From assembly GCA_039000515.1 (NCBI GenBank), contig JBCFYV010000001.1, forward strand, positions 50,823,894 through 50,887,893: a stretch of 64,000 bases of DNA, read 5' to 3'. The notes below the pieces were generated by a model that was given only the letters and a program-made list of their open reading frames with translations, did no database searches and had not been told where the DNA came from. A program made the position numbers and the translations under genes. The DNA comes from Timema cristinae. Taxonomy: Eukaryota; Arthropoda; Insecta; Phasmatodea; Timematidae. Shown here in pieces: positions 57,250 to 64,000 of this stretch. The number at the start of each line of letters is the position of its first letter. Position 1 is the first letter of the stretch.

Positions 57250-58245
57250 TTAATGATAATTGATATATGTACAAGTAATATCAATGCTTCAATTTGGTTA
57301 TTAATAAATCAATCAAATGTGTTCATCATAAAGTATTGATATTCAAAAGTGTATACAACTCAACATGTACTAATTAGTTCTCATCACGTTTCTTGTGAAT
57401 CATTAACACCTCATCATTTTCTGTTGCCATATTTAATATAGTTCGTGTTAGATTGTAAAAATGATGATAATTAAGATATCTGAAGAATTACAAAGCATTT
57501 AATTTATTTTAATTACTTTTAAGTTTACCAAGTGTTGGTGGCATAAAAAACTAAACAAAAACAACATATCTATAAATATTCACAGTAAGAATATTTATAT
57601 AATGGTTATTAAATTTATTTATCAGAGCTAATTGGTTGTCCTGTTTAATAAATTATGTTTTTAATTCTTCCCGTGATAATGTTTACAGGATGTGAAGTGG
57701 TGTGATGTATTATTGCTAGGGCAGATTAATCTTGAAAATACCCAACCACATTTTAGGTCCTTGAAATAAATGTGGTTTTAGAAAATTAGAAAGCATTGTG
57801 CTTTGAGACTATGATTTTTTTTTAACTCTTTTTACACGCCAATCCAACTGGACAGTGTACAACTAAAGACCAGAATCCACTTATTTTGACTAGTTAACAC
57901 AATTTAAGAACTCAATAGTGTGGGTTTACTGGCACTGTAAAGCAATGTTTTAATTTCTCTGAGCTACCGATTACACCTAGGTTACTTACAGCTGATATTG
58001 TTTGATTAAATTTCACTCCAAATGTCATTCTTTTCTAAACTTATCCTTGACCGAGATTTGAACCAGTTTTTTCCTATAAACCTTCAAATTATTTAGGGCC
58101 ATCTATATTTGTAGTCCTGTCTCGGCAGTCAACCAATCTCCTAGTATACAAATAACAAGCAGTTTGTCGGTGATTTAAATACTGCTCAAATATTGACACA
58201 TTGATGTAATATTGATGGTTATATAATCTAATGCCTAACTCTCGC
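57250..58245. other. Intergenic, no gene seen
   Basis: AT-rich; nothing supported. Confidence 0.45.
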
Positions 58246-58249
58246 GTTA

Positions 58250-58400
58250 GATTAGATAGCTGGTGACAGGTATATCAGGATCTAAATCCCAGCAGGATGT
58301 ACTAAGGGTGGTTTTTCCTGAATAATTTCCCACTCTCCCTCCAAGTAAATGCAGGAATATTTTCTCCAAAATTCTATCTTTGTTATCCCTTTCCAACAAG
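58250..58400 (+). repeat. SINE family B copy, diverged
   Basis: AGGATCTAAATCCCAGCAGG (decayed B-box), GGGTGGTTTTTCCTGAATAA, CCCACTCTCCCTCCAAGTAA and TCCAAAATTCTATCTTTG follow SINE-B order. Confidence 0.6.
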
Positions 58401-58799
58401 CGCAACTAGTATTTGCATACAACTTGAGTGTGTACTAAGACTTAATGAAATATTAATGTTGTCTTAGTACAATTTAAACTGTAAACCAATAAATTAATAA
58501 GAAATAGGTTAATGGTTTTAATTATCTTTTGCAGATAGATAGTACGATGCAGTGTACAAAATATAAAAAAAACTACCTTTGATAACATTTTGGCAAACAC
58601 TAAGATCTTTACATGTTTTTATGCTTACAAGGCAACTACAGGGGTATGCCCAAAGAAGAGGATTTTAGGGATTTTAACCTTTCCCTCCCAACCCCACTAA
58701 AATAATATTCATAGAGACATTACAGCTTTAAGAAATGAATATCAGCATAGATATGCAAACTTACTATGCTTACATTATAGAAGGGTTGAATCCTATATT

Positions 58800-59225
58800 T
58801 CTTTGAATACAAATCTTAATCTTTCTTCCAAACTCGAGTCGAAATATGAATCCTTGACTCTTTAAAAATGTAGGCTACAATTTTAGTTGAAGTTAAAATA
58901 TGATTTTCAAAAAGAAGGTTGTTTAGCTAAGGCGTGTTGCCACTAGCAAATTATATATTGTGTTTTATGTATATTATATAATAATCAATAAAGAGAACAT
59001 TTATTTAGTAAATTAATTATACTAATACAATTTTATTCTTTTTTGTGATTTTGTTACTCTCCCAACTACACAAGTCCATTTAATTCATTTCACCATTTGC
59101 TTAAAATTGTTGTTTGAAGTCAAGGTTTTCATAATTACATGTGAAATACTTGTTTGAGAATGCTTTGAATCTCCATTTCTTCAAAGAACATAGGAATTGA
59201 GTATTTGAACATCCCATATCTAGTT
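58800..59225. mobile_element. Fragments related to the TAGAGATGG hAT-like element
   Basis: GAATCCTTGACTCTTTAAAA near 58847 and CATCCCATATCTAG near 59210 resemble the ends of the 1.35-kb element, so a decayed relative probably occupies this stretch. Confidence 0.35.
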
Positions 59226-59229
59226 TATA

Positions 59230-59735
59230 TTACTCTAAGAATAAATATAGTACTTGAGGAGTTATATCGCACCCCAGTGAGAAAATTGACACACCTGACA
59301 ATTTTTATTTAAGACCACAGGGAGATGAACCATATTGGCCTCAAGGTAAACAATACATCCAAATTTTAACACTAGAAAACATTTGTGTCACTTATTTTGA
59401 ACAACTTTTCACTCATTTCTCTGTGAACAGTGTAATCTGACTGATGTCTGTGTGAAATTATAGGGCTTAAATTATATCTACACCGTATAGGCAAGTACAC
59501 ATGGAAATTATTTTGGACTTTAACCCCCTACCCCGCAATCTTTACACCTTTCCGAAGAAATTCCTCTGCACACCCCTGAGCACAGAGGGACATTTTATTA
59601 AATAAATGGGCTTGAAAGAAGGGCATATGCAGTCATAAAATAACATTTCAATTCATTGTCATTCGACATTAAAAAACCTTACTTCACAATTTTAACAATC
59701 GTATAGTTACCAATCTCATGTTAGATTTGAAAGAT
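59230..59735. other. Intergenic, no gene seen
   Basis: AT-rich; nothing supported. Confidence 0.4.
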
Positions 59736-59739
59736 AATG

Positions 59740-59850
59740 ACAGAGAAATTGAGCTTCAAATCTCATGAAGGTGGTTTTACCATTTTTTTGTCTACTCTCC
59801 ACACAAATGAGGGTACACTTCCTCTAAATATAGCCCAGATATGCAGTAAG
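59740..59850 (+). repeat. SINE family B fragment
   Basis: GAGCTTCAAATCTCATGAAG (decayed B-box), GTCTACTCTCCACACAAATG and TACACTTCCTCTAAATATAG in family order. Confidence 0.55.
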
Positions 59851-60224
59851 ATGTGCTGCTAAAATACTTGTAATTATTTCCACCAAAAAAATGATGGTGC
59901 CTGCCCTACTCTTGAAGTCTTGAATGTGTCCATGGTTGGGTACCCCTGGTAAAAAACTATCTATGACATTAATAATCTATATTTGGTCATTATACTTAGT
60001 GGGTGACTGTTCATTGACAAACAATAAGGTTAATTGTTGGCCAATTTAAAATTCACCCCCTAGAATTGTATGCGTGTAAAGTTTTTAACTTTAAACTGAT
60101 TTACTCGGTGTACTGTGACTTGTAACTTGTAAGTTACTTAGTAACTTTGATATCTAGCTCAACCAAGGTAATTATGTAACTTCACACCTAAATATCGAGA
60201 GAAAAAAAATCAATGCAATCTCAA

Positions 60225-60570
60225 TTGGTAGCTGAAATACTACTATAAAGCCATACAGCTGACTCACTCACTGACATTAATGTTTACTCACTCCCAGATG
60301 AGCTAGAAAATTGGAATTTGGCAAACTTATAGCTTTTATCCTGTAACTGACAGGAACATTCCAAAAAGTCGAAAAAAAATTATTTTTTTTAACCCATGAA
60401 AAATATTCAAATTGTTGGAGCGACTTTAAAGTTGGAGGTCTCTTGTAGCTAAATGGTAAGACCTATCAAAAACGGCTCTGGAATTACAATAGTTTACATC
60501 CACTTGCAAAGAAAACTAACTGGGGCCTTGGGAGCGAAGCCCCAATGAGCAAAGCCAGTTCTAATATAAA
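60225..60570. repeat. Unclassified repeat with nested GGGGC hairpin
   Basis: Runs from ATACAGCTGACTCACTCACT to a terminal CTGGGGCCTTGGGAGCGAAG and CCCCAATGAGCAAAGCCAG. GGGGC and GCCCC pair around a 12-nt loop. It has the style of a dispersed invertebrate repeat, but I cannot name the class. Confidence 0.4.
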
Positions 60571-60574
60571 GATG

Positions 60575-63290
60575 AAAATCAAAGCTGAATACAGTCTATC
60601 CCAGCAATATCGCAAACACCACTTCTGAATATTTGATGTGCTATTAAGGTATGTCTTGTAAAGTGATGAGGCCTATCTGTAGTTGTTAGCTTAATTAATT
60701 GTTAGTACCTTAGAAATTCTAGGTATCGCTATTGTTATGTGTACTCAAATAATGTCATGTTGAATAATACTTGGTAGTCTTTCTCCTAATAATTTCCTAA
60801 TCATAATATTCACAACATAACATTTCTTTTTAATAATTATTTTTCAAGACGGTCCTCAGAAATTCGGTCTATAATATTAGATTGGTTAAAACCAATTATT
60901 TAATGATGAATGATTTAATAGATGATGTGCTTTAACCAGACATTATTGCTAGATTTTATTTCTTTGTATGCTTAAGAAGAAACTACATAAAATTATTAAA
61001 GGGTTTGAATGTATTTAGGCTAAAAAAAATTGTTTTAAAAGTGTCAATATATAATTTTATTTATAGTTAATTTAAAAGCAATATTATAAAGAAATAGTTT
61101 TTCTAACTTAATTTAAACATTTATAACTTAAATGTTTTTAAGGGTTTTTCTGTTTGGATTGCAAATGTTCTTAGTGAATTATTATATTAAATGTAAATGT
61201 AGTGTAGTTCATTAAATTTTACTCTACAAGTTGAATGTTGATTAATATCCAACATGTCTATGTGATAGCACATGTTCTTATTTATAAAATACATATATTT
61301 TGTTGACATAGATGTAAAGAATAACTTGCATAATTTTATCATAACTAATGACTAACAATGAATGATTGTAAAAAAAAATATTTTTTTAACAATATTTTTC
61401 TTGAAAATAGCTACTTTTGGAGAACAAGGAAAAATGTAAAGTAAAGGACTAATTGTGAGTTTGGTCACATAAAAAATACCTTACGAATAATTACTATAAG
61501 AAGTTAATTGTTATCAATGTTTCTATCCATCTCATCTAAATGTCTAGTCTTTAAAAAATATAAATATATTTCTTCAAATTAAATATTTTCATAACAAATT
61601 ATTTTTCACAAAGTATTTATGGCTAAATTAGATAAAATTCATTTTAGTAATATCATTTTTTTGTTTAAAAAAACTCTTTAATTATCGAAGAGAGATTTTT
61701 TTTTTATTGTGTGTTCATACAATTTTTCTTTGCAGTAAACCCCACATATTTTTTAATTCATAGTTTAATATGTTTTAAATAAAGAATGCTTTATGCATGT
61801 TATAATATGGTATTAAATATATTTGACAGAATTTTAGAAAATGAATTACATATGAAAGTAAAATAAAAATTGCTAATGCATCCTTAGGATACTGCAATAT
61901 TTCATTGGAATATTCAAGTATTTTTAAATATATCTTAATAAATAAATATGTTTTAAGTGTTTTTTGATTTTATTTGTGCTTAATTTTCTACAATTTTATT
62001 GAATTTATTTAACGACATTATAAACTCATTATTTATTGTAAAAAAATAAAATAAAATTACTATACTATTTCTTTTGTTAATTTAACTACACACGGACTTA
62101 AATACTAAACATATGACATTTGATATTTGAATAAATCTAACAAATCTTGTAAATATTTTCATGAACATCCCAGTGAATTTTTTCAATTCCAAAATATTGT
62201 TTATGACTCATAAATATTTCATGCTTGTACATAGTAATCATCATTACTTTCAAACATGTCTATCTATTTGTTCTATATTTAAATGCAAGTATGTTTTCAA
62301 AAAATAAAAATAGCATCTTGATTTATTTGCACTTGGCCCTGCTCATACGAAAATAGCTTTTAAGCAAAACAAAGTCTTTTTTAACTTTAAAATGCATATA
62401 AAATCATAACATATTAACACTATCATATTATATAGTGTCCACCAATAAAAACCATTGAATAAGAACAATTTAATGATCATGCAATAGTTTTCATCATTCA
62501 ATAATGGATAGTTAAAATCATTTGATAATGCCCATCATTACTGTAAACAGACTGAATTACCGACATAAAATGGGCGACAAAACCATTCACTGTGCGTGCT
62601 ATCCCGAAAAACACTGACAGCATGAGACGAGTGCCATACATAGTAAACTTGTATATGATATAAAACCCCTGTATTAGTGGGGCCCTACTCTGAGTAAGAG
62701 AATAATATATTTTGTATGACTTTCCTTGTGTATGCTATTCTTTGAATATTTTAATTGAAATAATATAAAACAATTTTTTATAGCAGGAATGTAGCTAACC
62801 TGTCAATATTATTATAACTTAGGTGTAACACATGTTATTTTTCTATCATAAGAGCGAGCCATCTCACCCCACGGATAACACATAACTTATGAAGTTAGGT
62901 CAGCGTTAGTCAGATGTATTGTGGTAAGGTTTTTTATATTCTACTTTTAAAAAACACTAGAATTAAAACCTAACAAAACTGTTTACTGTATTTGAAAAAA
63001 TACATTAAAATTAAAAATGAAGTATTTGAAAACTAAATAACTATTAAATTCATTCCAATTTCATGGTTATCAAAAGAGGAATATAGAAATGACACTTTGA
63101 TACATTTTCTTGTTTGACCTTAACCTTGTATCTAATTTCTCTGTTAATATGCTTTTAAATACATGATGTGTTCATTGCAACTCTGTGCAGGGTGTGAGGT
63201 TTAGAGATGCTTGTGTGCATATAGTAATGCTTACTTACAGGAAGTTGGTTCAGTAAACTTTTTAAAGTCAAAACTTTATAGCTCTAATAG
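60575..63290. other. Intergenic, no gene seen
   Basis: Strongly AT-rich, with A and T runs and no open segment of note. Confidence 0.5.
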
Positions 63291-63294
63291 CAAC

Positions 63295-63304
63295 ATATAT
63301 ATAA

Positions 63305-63347
<43 letters not shown>
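63295..63347. repeat. AT dinucleotide microsatellite
   Basis: About 50 bp of AT repeats directly bordering the palindromic element. Confidence 0.9.
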
Positions 63348-63351
<4 letters not shown>

Positions 63352-63881
63352 TCAAATAATTTGATTAATTAAGAAACTAATAAAGATACTTCAAGCGATA
63401 AAAATTAATCTTGGTAATTTAAAAACCAGCAAGGCGAGTTTTAGAACGTTATTAAGTTATTATACATAATTTACTTAAATTTTTAGTGCTTAATAGCACG
63501 TGAAAAAAACCCACTGTACATTTGTGGTAAACGCTAAAAATATATATATATATATATATATTTTTTAGCGTTTACCACAAATGTACAGTGGGTTTTTTTC
63601 ACGTGCTATTAAGCACTCAAAAATTTAAGTAAATTATGTATAATAACTTAATAACGTAAAAAAAAATATATATATTATATATATATATTTTTTAGCGTTT
63701 ACCACAAATGTACAGTGGGTTTTTTTCACGTGCTATTAAGCACTCAAAAATTTAAGTAAATTATGTATAATAACTTAATAACGTTCTAAAACTCGCCTTG
63801 CTGGTTTTTAAATTACCAAGATTAATTTTATCGCTTGAAGTATCTTTATTAGTTTCTTAATTAATCAAATTATTTGAATGT
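63348..63881. mobile_element. Foldback element with AT-repeat loop and duplicated inner arm
   Basis: The left arm (63348-63540, starting ACATTCAAATAATTTG) is followed by an AT run, the inner 96 bp of the right arm (63561-63657), a second AT run, and the complete right arm (63688-63881). Anchors are TTAGCGTTTACCACAAATG and GTGCTATTAAGCACTCAAA. No coding capacity. A MITE or foldback element; the extra half arm may be real or an assembly effect at a hairpin. Confidence 0.8.
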
Positions 63882-64000
63882 GTATTCTAAATGACAAAGT
63901 CATTAAGAAAATAACACTATCAATTTTTATCTTAAAAATAACCATACAAATACAAGATATAAGCTCTATCTTTGTTTATAATCTTTCATAGAATTAAAAA

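Overview
The window looks like animal nuclear DNA, most likely an insect or other arthropod and possibly a hemipteran (low confidence on the order). It is AT-rich and intron-rich, with canonical GT-AG splice sites, three families of tRNA-derived SINEs, DNA-transposon debris, microsatellites and scattered AGGCCTA motifs. There are no bacterial operons, ribosome binding sites or CRISPR arrays.

One host gene is clearly supported, on the + strand from about 25.0 to 52.2 kb: an orthologue of PPP1R37 (LRRC68), the leucine-rich-repeat regulatory subunit of protein phosphatase 1. I place eleven exons from splice sites, reading phase and similarity to the family: seven encoding the LRR domain after a short leading exon, one very long exon for a Ser/Pro-rich disordered tail, and two tiny C-terminal exons ending at a TGA. 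The 5' exon(s), with the start codon and the family's PP1-docking RVxF motif, were not found. Four frame breaks in the gene are all single missing bases in or next to short A or T runs, which points to assembly errors more than to a pseudogene.

Layout: 1-25 kb is repeat-rich DNA with an antisense LINE reverse-transcriptase remnant (1.0-1.8 kb), a Tigger/pogo-like transposon remnant (2.2-4.0 kb), SINEs, a 46-bp minisatellite element and a hAT-like element with nested SINEs. At 25-52 kb PPP1R37 has large introns full of transposons. A segment at 24.1-27.1 kb recurs in ragged form at 28.0-30.4 kb beside a BED-finger hAT fragment, followed by a noisy 27-bp satellite (31.4-32.3 kb); I read this as probable unpolished gap fill. 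Two 1.35-kb hAT-like copies in inverted orientation bracket exons 5-8. From 52 to 64 kb there is AT-rich sequence with SINEs, a second 46-bp array, one weak candidate exon near 57.1 kb and a large hairpin element at 63.3-63.9 kb.

The most unusual find is a pair of nearly perfect palindromic elements (41.7-42.4 and 44.9-45.3 kb) with exact 15- and 14-bp target-site duplications, a short unpaired leader carrying a Pol III A-box match, and, in the longer copy, a degenerate hammerhead-ribozyme-like motif in each arm. Related motifs occur at 4.0, 9.55 and 51.5 kb. They may represent a hairpin-forming, possibly Penelope-related, non-autonomous retroelement family.
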